From Streptomyces lucensis JCM 4490 (GTDB taxonomy: Bacteria; Actinomycetota; Actinomycetes; Streptomycetales; Streptomycetaceae): a DNA stretch of 64,000 nt. Under the pieces are notes generated by a model that worked only from the letters and a program-made list of their open reading frames with translations, ran no database searches and had not been told where the DNA came from. The position numbers and the translations under genes are program-made. The DNA is taken from the NCBI RefSeq assembly GCF_014650035.1, contig NZ_BMUE01000010.1, positions 228,924-292,923 of the forward strand. The letters run 5' to 3'. This document shows positions 17,862-26,773 of this stretch, piece after piece; position 1 is the stretch's first letter, and the number at the start of each line of letters is the position of its first letter.

Positions 17862-18045
17862 GTCCCCCACTCTCTCAAACCCCGCCCGCGCTCCCGCCAG
17901 GGCCACTGGTCCCGCCGTTCCTACCGGCCCCGGCGTCCGGCGCGCAGCCGGACCGTGACCTCTTCGCAACCGCGCCGCGCCAACGTCCCGGCGGCCTCCG
18001 CCGTCGTAGGAGCGTCGTCCGAACCAGCCGCCGGGGGTACCGCCC

Positions 18046-19071
18046 ATGCGCACAGCACGTCCCACACGACCGCCACGCTCCGCCGGCCCCGTCCGCGTCC
18101 TGGCCGGGGTCCTGCTCGCCGCGTCCCTCACCGTCGCCGGATGCGACGGCGCGGGCGACTCGGGCGGTGACTCCAAGTCCGCTGGGGGGCGGTCCGAGGC
18201 GCGGGCGGCCGACGCGGCCGGCGCCACGACGGACAAGGGGAGGTCCGCGCCCAGGACACCCGGTCCCGCCCCGAGCGCGATCATCCGCACCGCGTCCCTC
18301 GTCGTCGAGGTCGAGAACGTGCCCAAGGCGCTGGCCGCGGCCCGCAGAACCGCCGAGGAGGCAGGCGGCTACGTCGGCAGGGAGCGCACCGGCCGGGACG
18401 CCGACGGCCACGAGGACACACAGGTCGTACTGCGGGTGCCCACCGAAAGGTACGACGAGGTCCTCACCGGACTGCAGGGGACGGGCAGGCTGATCGACCG
18501 TACGGCCAAGGCGGTGGACGTCACCGGCCAGGTCGTCGACGTGGACAGCCGCGTCAAGTCGCAGCGGTCCAGCGTGAAACGGATCCGCGCGCTGATGGAC
18601 CGGGCGGCCAAGCTGAGCGATGTCGTCACACTGGAGGGCGAGCTGAGCAGCCGTCAGGCCGATCTGGAGGCCCTGCTGGCCAGGCAGGCGGCGCTGAAGG
18701 ACCGCACAGGCCTGGCCACCGTCACCCTGTCGCTGTCCGAGAGGCCGGCGCCGGATGCGGCCGGTGACGAAACGCCGGGGATCGGGGACGCACTGGCGGG
18801 CGGCTGGCACGTGTTCGTCACGATGCTGCGGTGGATCGTCCTCGCACTCGGCGCCGCCCTGCCGTTCGCGGCCTTCGCCGCGCTGCTGGCCGCGCTGTGG
18901 CTGCGGGTCGTTCGGCCCCGGCTGCCGCGCCGTCCCGGCCACGCACCGGCGACGACGGCGCCGGGCCCGCTGCCGTCCGCCCGCCCGGCGCCGGAGGCGG
19001 TGCGGGAGCCGGACCGGGATGCGGACCGTGATGCGGACCGGAATGCGGACCGGAATGCGGACCGGCGCTGA
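18046..19071 (+). CDS. DUF4349 domain lipoprotein
   Basis: 341 residues. A lipoprotein signal ends LTVAGC (Cys36). A DUF4349 domain (about 82-235; IIRTASLVVEVENV, YVGRERT and VVDVDSRVKSQRSSVKRIRALMDRA, the last part coiled-coil) is followed by a transmembrane helix (about 258-285) and a cytosolic tail. The tail ends in Asp-Ala-Asp-Arg repeats encoded by 12-bp DNA repeats. The family is an envelope protein of unknown function. Divergent from hemY, 184 bp apart. Confidence 0.82.
   Translation: MRTARPTRPPRSAGPVRVLAGVLLAASLTVAGCDGAGDSGGDSKSAGGRSEARAADAAGATTDKGRSAPRTPGPAPSAIIRTASLVVEVENVPKALAAARRTAEEAGGYVGRERTGRDADGHEDTQVVLRVPTERYDEVLTGLQGTGRLIDRTAKAVDVTGQVVDVDSRVKSQRSSVKRIRALMDRAAKLSDVVTLEGELSSRQADLEALLARQAALKDRTGLATVTLSLSERPAPDAAGDETPGIGDALAGGWHVFVTMLRWIVLALGAALPFAAFAALLAALWLRVVRPRLPRRPGHAPATTAPGPLPSARPAPEAVREPDRDADRDADRNADRNADRR
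19011..19058 (+). repeat. Four tandem 12-bp repeats at the 3' end of the DUF4349 gene
   Basis: The units GGACCGGGATGC, GGACCGTGATGC, GGACCGGAATGC and GGACCGGAATGC follow each other without gaps and encode four (D/N)AD(R) units. In-frame slippage would change only tail length. Confidence 0.8.
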
Positions 19072-19086
19072 AGTGCCCGCACCCCG

Positions 19087-19092
19087 TAGCGT
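19087..19092 (+). promoter_or_regulatory. Candidate -10 element of the disulfide oxidoreductase gene
   Basis: TAGCGT, 6 nt before the ATG at 19099, with no ribosome site; leaderless type. Confidence 0.4.
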
Positions 19093-19098
19093 GTTCCC

Positions 19099-20499
19099 AT
19101 GAGCATGAGCGCTGGGCGGGGCGGGACGGAACGACTGGTCGTCATCGGCGGCGACGCCGCGGGCATGTCCGCGGCGTCACAGGCACGCCGGCTCAAAGGA
19201 CCCGGGGAACTGGAGATCGTGGCCTTCGAACGGGGCCACTTCACGTCCTTCTCGGCGTGCGGCATCCCGTACTGGGTGGGCGGCGACGTCCCCGAACGCG
19301 ACCGGCTGATCGCCCGTACGCCCGAGGAGCACCGGGCACGCGGCATCGACCTGCGGCTGCGCACCGAGGTCACCGGCATCGACGTGGCCGGCCGGCGGGT
19401 GCGCGCGCGTGACGCCGCCTCGGGGGACGAGTACTGGACGCCGTACGACAAGCTCGTCATCGCCACCGGCGCCCGCCCGGTGCGTCCGGACCTGCCCGGC
19501 GCGGACGCCCCCGGCGTGCACGGCGTGCAGACACTGGACGACGGCCAGGCCCTGCTCGACACGCTGGCACGCGCGCGTGGCCGCAGGGCGGTGGTCGTGG
19601 GGGCGGGCTACATCGGCGTGGAGATGGCCGAGGCGCTGATCAACCGCGGCTTCGAGGTGACGGTCGTCAACCGCGGCCGGGAGCCCATGTCGACGCTGGA
19701 CCCGGACATGGGCCGCATGGTGCACCGGGCCATGGAGGGCCTCGGCATCACCATGGTGAACGACGCTGAGGTCACCAAGCTGCTCACGGGCGGGGACGGC
19801 CGGGTCCGCGCGGTGGTCACACAGGACGCCGAGTACCCGGCGGACCTGGTGGTCCTCGGCATCGGCGTCCGCCCGGAGACCTCCCTGGCCCGGGCGGCCG
19901 GCCTTCCCGTCGGCGCCCACGGCGGCCTGCTCACCGACCTGGCGATGCGGGTGCGCGGGCACGAGGACATCTGGGCCGGCGGCGACTGCGTGGAGGTGCT
20001 GAACCTGGTCTCCGGCCAGGAGCAGTACGTCCCCCTCGGCACCCACGCCAACAAGCACGGCCAGGTCATCGGCACCAACGCCGGCGGCGGCTACGCCACC
20101 TTCCCCGGCGTGGTCGGCACGGCCGTCAGCAAGGTCTGCGACCTGGAGATCGCCCGTACCGGTCTGCGGGAGAAGGACGCCCGCCGGGTGGGCCTGCGGT
20201 TCGAGACGGTCACCGTCGAGTCCACCAGCCGTGCCGGCTACTACCCCGGCGCCTCCCCCATGACGGTCAAGATGCTCGCCGAGCGCCGCACGGGCCGGCT
20301 GCTCGGCGTCCAGATCGTCGGCAGGGAGGGGGCGGCCAAGCGCGTCGACATCGCGGCGGTCGCGCTGACCGCGCGCATGACGGTGGAGCAGATGACGGCC
20401 CTGGACCTGGGCTACGCCCCGCCCTTCTCACCGGTGTGGGACCCCGTGCTGGTGGCGGCGAGGAAGGCGGCGGCGAAGGTGCACCGAGGCGCCTCCTGA
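19099..20499 (+). CDS. CoA-disulfide reductase-like FAD/NAD(P)H oxidoreductase
   Basis: 466 residues of the pyridine nucleotide-disulfide oxidoreductase class. FAD fold VVIGGDAAGMSAASQAR (14-30), NAD(P) fold AVVVGAGYIGVEMAEAL (about 169-185), second FAD motif DIWAGGDCV. The single redox Cys54 in SFSACGIPYW fits the CoADR/NADH-oxidase subgroup, which uses one cysteine instead of a CxxxxC pair; DLGYAPPFSPVWDP near the C-terminus is the subgroup's tyrosine block. Substrate (CoA disulfide, persulfide or O2) cannot be told by sequence. Mycothiol is the main thiol in Streptomyces, so CoA reduction as main role is uncertain. Confidence 0.85.
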   Translation: MSMSAGRGGTERLVVIGGDAAGMSAASQARRLKGPGELEIVAFERGHFTSFSACGIPYWVGGDVPERDRLIARTPEEHRARGIDLRLRTEVTGIDVAGRRVRARDAASGDEYWTPYDKLVIATGARPVRPDLPGADAPGVHGVQTLDDGQALLDTLARARGRRAVVVGAGYIGVEMAEALINRGFEVTVVNRGREPMSTLDPDMGRMVHRAMEGLGITMVNDAEVTKLLTGGDGRVRAVVTQDAEYPADLVVLGIGVRPETSLARAAGLPVGAHGGLLTDLAMRVRGHEDIWAGGDCVEVLNLVSGQEQYVPLGTHANKHGQVIGTNAGGGYATFPGVVGTAVSKVCDLEIARTGLREKDARRVGLRFETVTVESTSRAGYYPGASPMTVKMLAERRTGRLLGVQIVGREGAAKRVDIAAVALTARMTVEQMTALDLGYAPPFSPVWDPVLVAARKAAAKVHRGAS

Positions 20500-20589
20500 A
20501 CTTCGGCAGCGCGGCAAGTACACCGACCATCACTCCGCGACCTCGGGATCGTGCCGACGCCCTCTCAGCCGACACAGGGAGCAACCCGC

Positions 20590-20605
20590 CAGGGGCGCGG
20601 GGAAC
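20590..20605 (-). repeat. Dispersed Streptomyces intergenic motif GTTCCCCGCGCCCCTG (copy 1)
   Basis: The 16-mer is found here on the minus strand and identically on the plus strand at 31740-31755; a 13-nt core recurs in the hairpin at 4796-4808. All three lie in gene-end intergenic regions, so this looks like a terminator-associated repeat. Confidence 0.6.
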
Positions 20606-20659
20606 CGCGCGACCAGCCACACACGACCCGCACCCCGCAAGGGACCCGCACCCGGCCGG

Positions 20660-20947
20660 CTAGGCCGTCCCGCTGATGCGCGGCAGCGACGTGACCCCCG
20701 CGCCCGAGGAGACGGACGCCGACTGCTCCGCCGCGGGCTTCGCATGGGAAGCGGCCGGCCGGGCCGAGCGCAGGCGGTGGCTCACCGCCTCGTCCAGCGT
20801 CACGGGCCGCTGCATCTGGGACGCGAGCCGCCCCGCCTCCTGACCGAGCCGGGCGACGTCCTCCCAGGGAAGCCTTATCACCAAGGACAGCTCTGCCTCG
20901 CCGTCGGGCAGCGCATGCATCGCCGAGACCTGCGCAGTGTTCTTCAT
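20660..20947 (-). CDS. Conserved small protein of unknown function
   Basis: 95 residues, no transmembrane segment. The centre (LSLVIRLPWEDVARLGQEAGRLASQMQRPVTLDEAVSHRL, about residues 20-59) looks like a compact helical domain and is followed by a Ser/Ala/Pro tail. I recognise no family. The ATG has a GAGGATCAG stretch upstream; an in-frame GTG at 21004 would overlap the promoter of the divergent rhomboid gene. Confidence 0.55.
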   Translation of the reverse strand: MKNTAQVSAMHALPDGEAELSLVIRLPWEDVARLGQEAGRLASQMQRPVTLDEAVSHRLRSARPAASHAKPAAEQSASVSSGAGVTSLPRISGTA

Positions 20948-21039
20948 CGCCTGATCCTCACGTCGGTTGACGGAAGATACGCACACCCGCGGGCCGGCGT
21001 TCACCGGTTCACGCGCCGCATCGCGGGCACTACTTCTGT

Positions 21040-21864
21040 GTGGTCATCCCCGTCCATGACGTGAACCCGGTGCGCCGCACCCCCTGGGTGACGTACGCGC
21101 TCATCGCCGCCAACGTGCTCGTGTTCCTCACCACGCCCGGTATCGCCGGTTCCGTGACCGGGGGGAACGATCTGGCGCGGCTGTGTGATCTGCAGGCCTT
21201 CATGGACCACTACGCGGCGATACCCAGAGAACTGATACACCACCAGGTACCGCGGCTGGTTCCCACGGGCGGCGTGGGAGTGGGCCCGCACGGGCCGGGC
21301 TGCGTCGTCGCCCCGCCCGGCTACGACAAGTCCCCGGCGCTGTCGGTCTTCACCGCGATGTTCCTGCACGGCGGCTGGCTGCACCTGCTGGGGAACATGC
21401 TCTTCCTGCTGATCTTCGGCAACAACGTCGAGGACCGGATGGGCCACATCCGCTTCTTCCTCTTCTACGTCGTCTGCGGCTACGCGGCCGGCTACGGCTT
21501 CGCGCTGCTCAACGACTCCTCTTCGGACCCGCTGATCGGCGCTTCCGGCGCCGTCGCCGGGGTCCTCGGCGCCTACCTGGTGCTGTATCCGCGGGCGAGG
21601 GTCTGGGTCCTCGTCCCGTTCCTGGTCTTCCTGCCGCTGCGGCTGCCCGCCTGGCTGGTGCTGGGCTCCTGGTTCGTGCTGCAGGCGGTGTACTCCTCCG
21701 GCCACGGCGTCTCCGGCGCCGGGACCGTGGCGTACGCGGCACATGTCGTGGGGTTCGTCGCGGGCATGCTGCTGGCCTGGCCGCTCAAGCCCGGCACGCC
21801 CGCCCCACCGGAGCCGCCCGGCCTGCTGTTCGGCAGGCGGGCGCGGCCCCGTTACACGTGGTGA
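21040..21864 (+). CDS. Rhomboid-family intramembrane serine protease
   Basis: 274 residues, about seven hydrophobic segments. Catalytic dyad: Ser169 in GASGAVAGVLGAY and His235 in AAHVVGFVAG. The HGGWLHLLGNMLFL block (110-123) is the conserved L1/TM2 motif. An unusual 60-residue extracytoplasmic loop (about 40-100) precedes it. Cuts transmembrane substrates within the membrane; target unknown. The GTG start has no ribosome site; a TACTTC element lies close upstream. Its stop is 1 bp from the hemE stop, tail to tail. Confidence 0.88.
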   Translation: MVIPVHDVNPVRRTPWVTYALIAANVLVFLTTPGIAGSVTGGNDLARLCDLQAFMDHYAAIPRELIHHQVPRLVPTGGVGVGPHGPGCVVAPPGYDKSPALSVFTAMFLHGGWLHLLGNMLFLLIFGNNVEDRMGHIRFFLFYVVCGYAAGYGFALLNDSSSDPLIGASGAVAGVLGAYLVLYPRARVWVLVPFLVFLPLRLPAWLVLGSWFVLQAVYSSGHGVSGAGTVAYAAHVVGFVAGMLLAWPLKPGTPAPPEPPGLLFGRRARPRYTW

Positions 21865-21865
21865 G

Positions 21866-22933
21866 TCAGCGCGCCGTGCGCGTGTGCACGTAGTCGACCA
21901 GCCGGGTCAGCGCGTCCGGGTCGGTGTTCGGCATGACGCCGTGGCCGAGGTTGAAGACGTGCCCCTCCAGGCCCGCGGCGGCGTCGAGCACCTCGCCGGC
22001 CTTGGCCTCGACGGTCTCCTTGTCGGTGAACAGGACCGTCGGGTCGAGGTTGCCCTGGAGGGCCTTGCCGGGACCGACCCGGCGCGCGGCCTCGTCCAGC
22101 GGGACACGCCAGTCCACGCCGACGACGTCCGCGCCGGCCTCGCCCATGAGCTTCAGCAGTTCACCGGTGCCGACGCCGAAGTGGATGCGCGGGACGCCGT
22201 AGCCGGCGACCGCCCGGAAGACCTTCGCGGAGGCGGCCATCACCGAGCCCCGGTAGTCGGCCGGGGCCAGGGCGCCGGCCCAGGAGTCGAACAGCTGGAC
22301 GGCGCTCGCGCCGGCCTCGATCTGCACCTTCAGGAAGGCGGCCGTGATGTCGGCGAGGCGGTCGAGCAGGTCGGCCCACAGCTCGGGGTCGCCGTACATC
22401 ATCGCCTTGGCGTTCTCGTAGGTGCGCGAGGGGCCGCCCTCGACCAGGTAGCTGGCGAGCGTGAAGGGGGCGCCCGCGAAGCCGATCAGCGGGGTCGGGC
22501 CCAGCTCACGGGTGAGCAGGCCGATCGCCTCGGTGACGTAGGAGACGTCCTCGGGGCTGAGGTCGCGCAGCCGGGCCAGGTCGGCGCGGGTCCGGACGGG
22601 CTGCTCGACGACCGGGCCGACGCCGGGCTTGATGTCGAGGTCGACACCGATGGCCTTGAGCGGGACGACGATGTCGCTGAAGTAGATCGCCGCGTCCACG
22701 TCGTGCCGGCGCACCGGCTGCAGGGTGATCTCGGTGACCAGCTCCGGGCGCATGCAGGACTCGAGCATCGGGATGCCCTCGCGCACCTTGCGGTACTCGG
22801 GCAGGGAGCGGCCGGCCTGGCGCATGAACCACACGGGGGTGTGCGGCACCGCTTCGCGCCTGCACGCCTTGAGGAAGGCGCTGTCGTACGTCGCTGTCGG
22901 CGGCTGGCCCGAAGGGCTTGCGTTGGCACTCAC
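21866..22933 (-). CDS. hemE: Uroporphyrinogen decarboxylase
   Basis: Converts uroporphyrinogen III to coproporphyrinogen III by four decarboxylations, the step that feeds HemY and HemQ encoded 4 kb away. 355 residues with the signature PVWFMRQAGRSLPEYR (33-48), the active-site Asp in YFSDIVVPLKAIG, GFAGAPFTLASYL and GNLDP. The GTG start is preceded by no clear ribosome site. Divergent from the DUF3000 gene with 98 bp between. It ends 1 bp from the rhomboid gene, leaving no room for separate terminators. Confidence 0.95.
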   Translation of the reverse strand: MSANASPSGQPPTATYDSAFLKACRREAVPHTPVWFMRQAGRSLPEYRKVREGIPMLESCMRPELVTEITLQPVRRHDVDAAIYFSDIVVPLKAIGVDLDIKPGVGPVVEQPVRTRADLARLRDLSPEDVSYVTEAIGLLTRELGPTPLIGFAGAPFTLASYLVEGGPSRTYENAKAMMYGDPELWADLLDRLADITAAFLKVQIEAGASAVQLFDSWAGALAPADYRGSVMAASAKVFRAVAGYGVPRIHFGVGTGELLKLMGEAGADVVGVDWRVPLDEAARRVGPGKALQGNLDPTVLFTDKETVEAKAGEVLDAAAGLEGHVFNLGHGVMPNTDPDALTRLVDYVHTRTAR

Positions 22934-23018
22934 GACGGCAAGTCTCGCACGGCCCGGAGCGGGGAAGTGCGCCCGCCCTTCGGGGGTGTCCTTGCCTGCG
23001 CGCGGGCCCGGTTCCCCT

Positions 23019-23024
23019 TACTCT
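23019..23024 (+). promoter_or_regulatory. Candidate -10 element of DUF3000 gene
   Basis: TACTCT ends 7 nt before the ATG at 23032; no ribosome site; leaderless type. Confidence 0.4.
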
Positions 23025-23031
23025 TCCCGGC

Positions 23032-23703
23032 ATGGCTGCGGCTCAGGGACGACTGTCGGACGGCGCTGACGGAATGGACGACGCGGAGGACACCGCGCAG
23101 GGGCGGGCGGGCGGTGCGCTGCCGCCCGCGTTCCGGTCCGCGGTGGACGCGCTGCGGACGGCGCGGGTGAGGCCGCAGGTCGAGGTGGAGCCGACACCCG
23201 CGCCGCAGCGCCTCGCCCCGCACGCGTACGCGCTGGAGGCGGTGGTGGTCGACGGCGAGCAGGAGCTGGCCGACGGGCGGCTGGTACTGCTGCACGACCC
23301 GGCCGGGCACGAGGCCTGGCGGGGCACCTTCCGGCTGGTGACGCTGGTGCGCGCGGAGCTGGAGGCGGAGATGGCGGCCGATCCGCTGCTGCCGGAGGTG
23401 TGCTGGTCGTGGCTGACCGGCGCGCTGCAGGCGCGCGGACTGGGCTACGGCGAGCCGAGCGGCACGATCACGCGCGCGAGTTCGCACTACTTCGGCGGCC
23501 TGGCCGAGCGGCCGGCCGCCTCGCAGATCGAGATCCGGGCCTCCTGGACACCCCGCGAGGGTATGGGCGGCGTGCCGGACACGGCCGCCCACCTGGCCTC
23601 CTGGTGCGACCTGCTGGCGCAGGTCGGGGGGCTGCCGCCGGCCGGTCCGGGCGACGCCTCGGTGGTGACGCTGCCGCAGCGCAGGGGCCCGCAGTCACGG
23701 TGA
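23032..23703 (+). CDS. DUF3000 domain protein
   Basis: 223 residues, soluble, matching the actinobacterial DUF3000 family in length and in blocks such as RLAPHAYALEAVV, GRLVLLHDPAGHEAWRGTFRLVTL and EIEIRASWTP-like SQIEIRASWTPREG near the C-terminus. The function is not known. In actinobacteria it commonly sits next to hemE and the RNase D-like gene, as here. The start codon is set by the leaderless-type promoter; a longer in-frame reading begins inside the hemE promoter. Confidence 0.82.
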   Translation: MAAAQGRLSDGADGMDDAEDTAQGRAGGALPPAFRSAVDALRTARVRPQVEVEPTPAPQRLAPHAYALEAVVVDGEQELADGRLVLLHDPAGHEAWRGTFRLVTLVRAELEAEMAADPLLPEVCWSWLTGALQARGLGYGEPSGTITRASSHYFGGLAERPAASQIEIRASWTPREGMGGVPDTAAHLASWCDLLAQVGGLPPAGPGDASVVTLPQRRGPQSR

Positions 23704-23985
23704 CCTGACCCGCGGGTTCCGGCGGTGTCATCCTCATGGATGCCCTGTTGACCATCTCTTTGTCGATACGGCCACTTTCCGTACTCGAATCGCATCCGCT
23801 CGAACCGACTCGATCTTCGGGTGATCGATCGCGTGTCCGAATTGCACGGATTGTTACTCACTAGATCGTGATCATTCTCTAAAGGCGGACGAGTTTGCTG
23901 CCGAAGACGACTGTGACCTTGAAAGCACCGTTCGTCCCGGCTACATCCCCACAAGCCGGCCCCGTCCCCCCACCCAGGAGGCCTG
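23704..23985 (+). other. Long leader of the orphan response regulator gene
   Basis: 282 bp without a gene, clearly more AT-rich than its surroundings between about 23740 and 23910, with several TCGAT/CTCGAA-like words. The composition suggests a regulated promoter region, but I cannot fix a -10/-35 pair or an operator. Confidence 0.4.
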
Positions 23986-24642
23986 GTGTCCGTTCTCCTC
24001 GAGCAGCCCGCAAGCCTGGTCGCCTACCGCCCGAACAAACCGACCGCCATGGTGGTCGTGGCCGACCCGCGGGTCCGCTCGACCGTCACCCGACATCTGT
24101 GGGCGCTCGGCGTGCGCGATGTCATCGAAGCCTCGTCCGTCGCCGAGGCCCGTCCCCGTATCGGCAACCCGCGCGACATCTGCGTCGCCGACGTCCACCT
24201 GCCCGACGGCTCCGGCCTGACCCTGCTGTCCGAGACCCGCGCCGCGGGCTGGCCCAACGGCCTGGCCCTCTCCGCCGCCGACGACATCGGCGCGGTCCGC
24301 AACGCCCTGGCCGGTGGGGTCAAGGGCTACGTCGTCACCGGCACCCGCACCAACATCGGTCTCCCCACCCGGCCCGGTGCGGCTCCGCTCGGTGCCGCCC
24401 GGCTGCACCGCCGTCCCCCGGGTGCCCCGAGCCACCCGGGTGGCTACCGGGAGCTGTCCGGACGCGAGGTCGAGGTGCTGCGGCTGGTCGCGGAGGGCCA
24501 GTCGAACAAGGCGATCGGCGTCTCGATGGGCCTGTCCGCCCTCACCGTGAAGAGCCACCTGGCCCGTATCGCCCGCAAGCTGGGCACCGGCGACCGTGCC
24601 GGCATGGTGGCCGTGGCCCTGCGTACCGGAATCATCCACTGA
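23986..24642 (+). CDS. Orphan LuxR-type response regulator
   Basis: 218 residues. An N-terminal receiver domain with phospho-acceptor Asp69 (VADVHLPDGSG), Asp27 of the acidic pocket, Ser96 and Lys113 (GVKGYVV); a proline-rich linker (120-150); and a LuxR/NarL helix-turn-helix (about 153-212, LSGREVEVLRLVAEGQSNKAI...LTVKSHLARI). No histidine kinase gene is adjacent. The acidic pocket has only one Asp (VVVADPRV), so phosphorylation may be weak or replaced by another signal. CAGGAGG lies 4 nt before the GTG. Confidence 0.88.
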   Translation: MSVLLEQPASLVAYRPNKPTAMVVVADPRVRSTVTRHLWALGVRDVIEASSVAEARPRIGNPRDICVADVHLPDGSGLTLLSETRAAGWPNGLALSAADDIGAVRNALAGGVKGYVVTGTRTNIGLPTRPGAAPLGAARLHRRPPGAPSHPGGYRELSGREVEVLRLVAEGQSNKAIGVSMGLSALTVKSHLARIARKLGTGDRAGMVAVALRTGIIH

Positions 24643-24764
24643 CCCCTGTCCCCCGCGCGCGCCCCTGGCGGGAGCGTGCCCGTCCGTACCCCCGTCGACG
24701 TACCGCCGGCTCACTCGTCTGAACCGGAAGTTTCACCGTCCTGACTGGTTTGCGACCCCCGGGT

Positions 24765-24794
24765 GCCCGTCGCCGGAACGTTCCGGCGACGGGC
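24765..24794 (+). promoter_or_regulatory. Perfect 30-bp palindrome upstream of the RNase D-like gene
   Basis: The left arm GCCCGTCGCCGGAAC (24765-24779) is followed at once by its exact inverse, with no loop. It ends 17 bp before the -10 element TACCCT, so its right arm covers the -35 position. Either an operator or a cruciform/terminator for the upstream gene. Confidence 0.6.
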
Positions 24795-24810
24795 GCCGCC
24801 CACTCACGGA

Positions 24811-24816
24811 TACCCT
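24811..24816 (+). promoter_or_regulatory. Candidate -10 element of RNase D-like gene
   Basis: TACCCT, 6 nt before the GTG start at 24823, no ribosome site; leaderless type. Confidence 0.45.
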
Positions 24817-24822
24817 TGACAG

Positions 24823-26112
24823 GTGACCGACGCCCAAGACACCGCTGCAGACAGCTCCCTGCGCATCACCGGAGGTACTCCTCCGGACGACGCCGGATCT
24901 TCTGTGCTGGGGGCGCCGACTCCGTTGCTCGAACCCCGCGAGGGCATTCCTCCCGTGATCACGGACGCGGCCGCCCTCGCCGAGGTCGTCGCCGCCTTCG
25001 CCGCCGGCTCCGGCCCCGTCGCCGTGGACGCCGAGCGCGCCTCCGGCTACCGGTACGGCCAGCGCGCGTATCTGGTTCAGATGCGCCGCGAGGGTGCAGG
25101 CACCGCCCTGATCGACCCCGTCGCCTGCCCCGACCTGTCCGGCTTCGGCGCCGCGCTGTCCGGCGTCGAGTGGGTGCTGCACGCGGCCACCCAGGACCTG
25201 CCGTGCCTGCGCGAGATAGGCATGGTCCCGACCGGGCTCTTCGACACCGAGCTGGCCGGCCGGCTCGCCGGGTTCCCCCGTGTCGGCCTCGGGGCCATGG
25301 TCGAGGGCGTCCTCGGCTACGTCCTGGAGAAGGGGCACTCCGCCGTCGACTGGTCCACGCGGCCGCTGCCCGAGCCGTGGCTGCGCTACGCGGCGCTGGA
25401 CGTCGAGCTCCTCGTGGACCTGCGGGACGCCCTGGAGAAGGAGCTGGACCGGCAGGGGAAGCTGGAGTGGGCCCTGCAGGAGTTCGACGCGATCGCGTCC
25501 GCGCCGCCCACCGAGCCGCGCAAGGACCCCTGGCGCCGCACGTCCGGGATGCACAAGGTGCGCCGGCGCCGGCAGCTGGCCGTCGTACGGGAGCTGTGGG
25601 AGACGCGGGACCGGATCGCCCAGCGGCGGGACGTGTCGCCGGGCAAGGTGCTCAGCGACGTGGCCATCGTCGAGGCGGCGCTCGCCCTGCCGTCCAACGT
25701 GCACGCCCTCGCCGCGCTGAACGGGTTCGGGCACCGGACCGGGCGACGGCAGCTGGAGCAGTGGCAGGCGGCCGTCGACCGGGCCAAGGCGCTTCCCGAC
25801 ACCGCGCTGCCGCAGCCCGGCCAGCCCGTCACCGGCCCGCCGCCGCCCCGTGCGTGGGCCGACAAGGACCCCGCCGCCGCGGCCCGGCTGTCCGCCGCCC
25901 GGGCGGGCGTCTCGGCCCTGGCCGAGCGGCTGAACATGCCCCAGGAGAACCTGGTGTCACCGGACACCGTGCGCCGCCTGTGCTGGGAGCCGCCGGCCGT
26001 CGCGGACGCCGGGTCCGTGGAGACCGCGCTCGCGGGCTACGGCGCGCGTCCGTGGCAGGTGGAGCAGGTGACGCCGGTACTGGTCGCGGCACTGTCGGGG
26101 AAGGGCGCCTAG
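24823..26112 (+). CDS. Ribonuclease D-like 3'-5' exonuclease with HRDC domain
   Basis: 429 residues. A DEDD-type exonuclease domain (about 45-225) with motif I VAVDAERASGYRYG (Asp69, Glu71), motif II HAATQDLPCL and motif III YAALDVELLVDL. An HRDC helical domain follows (about 240-320, RELWETRDRIAQRRDVSPGKVLSD), then an extra C-terminal region. Bacterial RNase D trims stable RNA 3' ends, mainly tRNA; this fold suggests the same. Actinobacterial homologues are usually this long. The GTG start follows a leaderless-type promoter. Confidence 0.9.
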   Translation: MTDAQDTAADSSLRITGGTPPDDAGSSVLGAPTPLLEPREGIPPVITDAAALAEVVAAFAAGSGPVAVDAERASGYRYGQRAYLVQMRREGAGTALIDPVACPDLSGFGAALSGVEWVLHAATQDLPCLREIGMVPTGLFDTELAGRLAGFPRVGLGAMVEGVLGYVLEKGHSAVDWSTRPLPEPWLRYAALDVELLVDLRDALEKELDRQGKLEWALQEFDAIASAPPTEPRKDPWRRTSGMHKVRRRRQLAVVRELWETRDRIAQRRDVSPGKVLSDVAIVEAALALPSNVHALAALNGFGHRTGRRQLEQWQAAVDRAKALPDTALPQPGQPVTGPPPPRAWADKDPAAAARLSAARAGVSALAERLNMPQENLVSPDTVRRLCWEPPAVADAGSVETALAGYGARPWQVEQVTPVLVAALSGKGA

Positions 26113-26773
26113 GACCTGCCGGTCGCGGCGCTGTCGGGTCACGGCGGGTACCCGGAACCTCCCGATCGCGGCGCTGCCGGGGGCCTACGCCGAGGACCCG
26201 CCGGTCGCGGCACGTCAGGGCCGGCGCCCAGAACCCGCCGGCGCCCCGCCACAGCCGCGGGCGGTCGTGCCGCCGGGGCGGCACGGGTGGGCGCTGGGGG
26301 TACCCCCCCGGGGGAGGCACCCCGCACGCGCGGGCAGCCAGCACTCATCCGGCCGCGATGCCCGGAAGGGCGTGGGCGGCCCCGGCGGAGCCGGGCGTCA
26401 GCGGGCCCGGGGTGTCGGTGGCCGCGGCTCCGCTCCGCGGAGGGACATCCCCTGGGCCCCCCCTCCCGGGGATCAGGCCGGGTGCCCGGTGGCCGCGGCC
26501 CCCGGCCGGCCCGAGCGGGGCCGGCGTGTGCCGGCGTGTGCCGGCGGTCGCTGTGAGGCCGCGACGTCCGCAGTGGGTTCCGGCGGCCCGAAGAGCGCTG
26601 CCCCGGCGTAAAGATCAAGCCATACCGTCGCGCCGGTCGATTCGGGCCCGGGTGGGCGGTTCCTCCGGTGTGACGTTCACCGCTCCCGGCGGCAGGGCTG
26701 TGCAGCTACATTACTCGCAAGTAGCATGGGCTTAAGCAAGCGCTCAGCGTCCCGTACCTGGAGGAGAGCCATC
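26113..26773 (+). other. 661-bp region without a gene
   Basis: Extremely GC-rich, low-complexity DNA with repeated words such as gccggtcgcggc and ccggcgtgtg, and a 69-bp dispersed repeat (26257-26325). Only the last ~80 bp look like a promoter: a more AT-rich stretch with TAGCAT at 26722-26727 and GGAGGAG at 26760-26766 before the thiolase GTG. I see no conserved peptide in any frame. Confidence 0.6.
26257..26325 (+). repeat. 69-bp dispersed intergenic repeat (copy 1)
   Basis: Nearly identical to 31765-31834. It contains two hairpins, one with arms CGTGCCGC/GCGGCACG and one around GGGGGTACCCCC. It lies between tandem genes, not within coding DNA. Confidence 0.7.

Noticed and set aside
24750..26735. 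661-codon plus-strand frame overlapping the RNase D-like gene and the following gap
   Set aside because: Arg/Gly/Pro-rich product without any family similarity; it is the +1-type shadow of the nuclease gene extended through stop-poor GC-rich DNA.
26735..26748. AGCAAGCGCTCAGC before the thiolase gene as a TetR-type operator
   Set aside because: Only the central AGCGCT is symmetric; the outer arms do not pair, so I do not call an operator.
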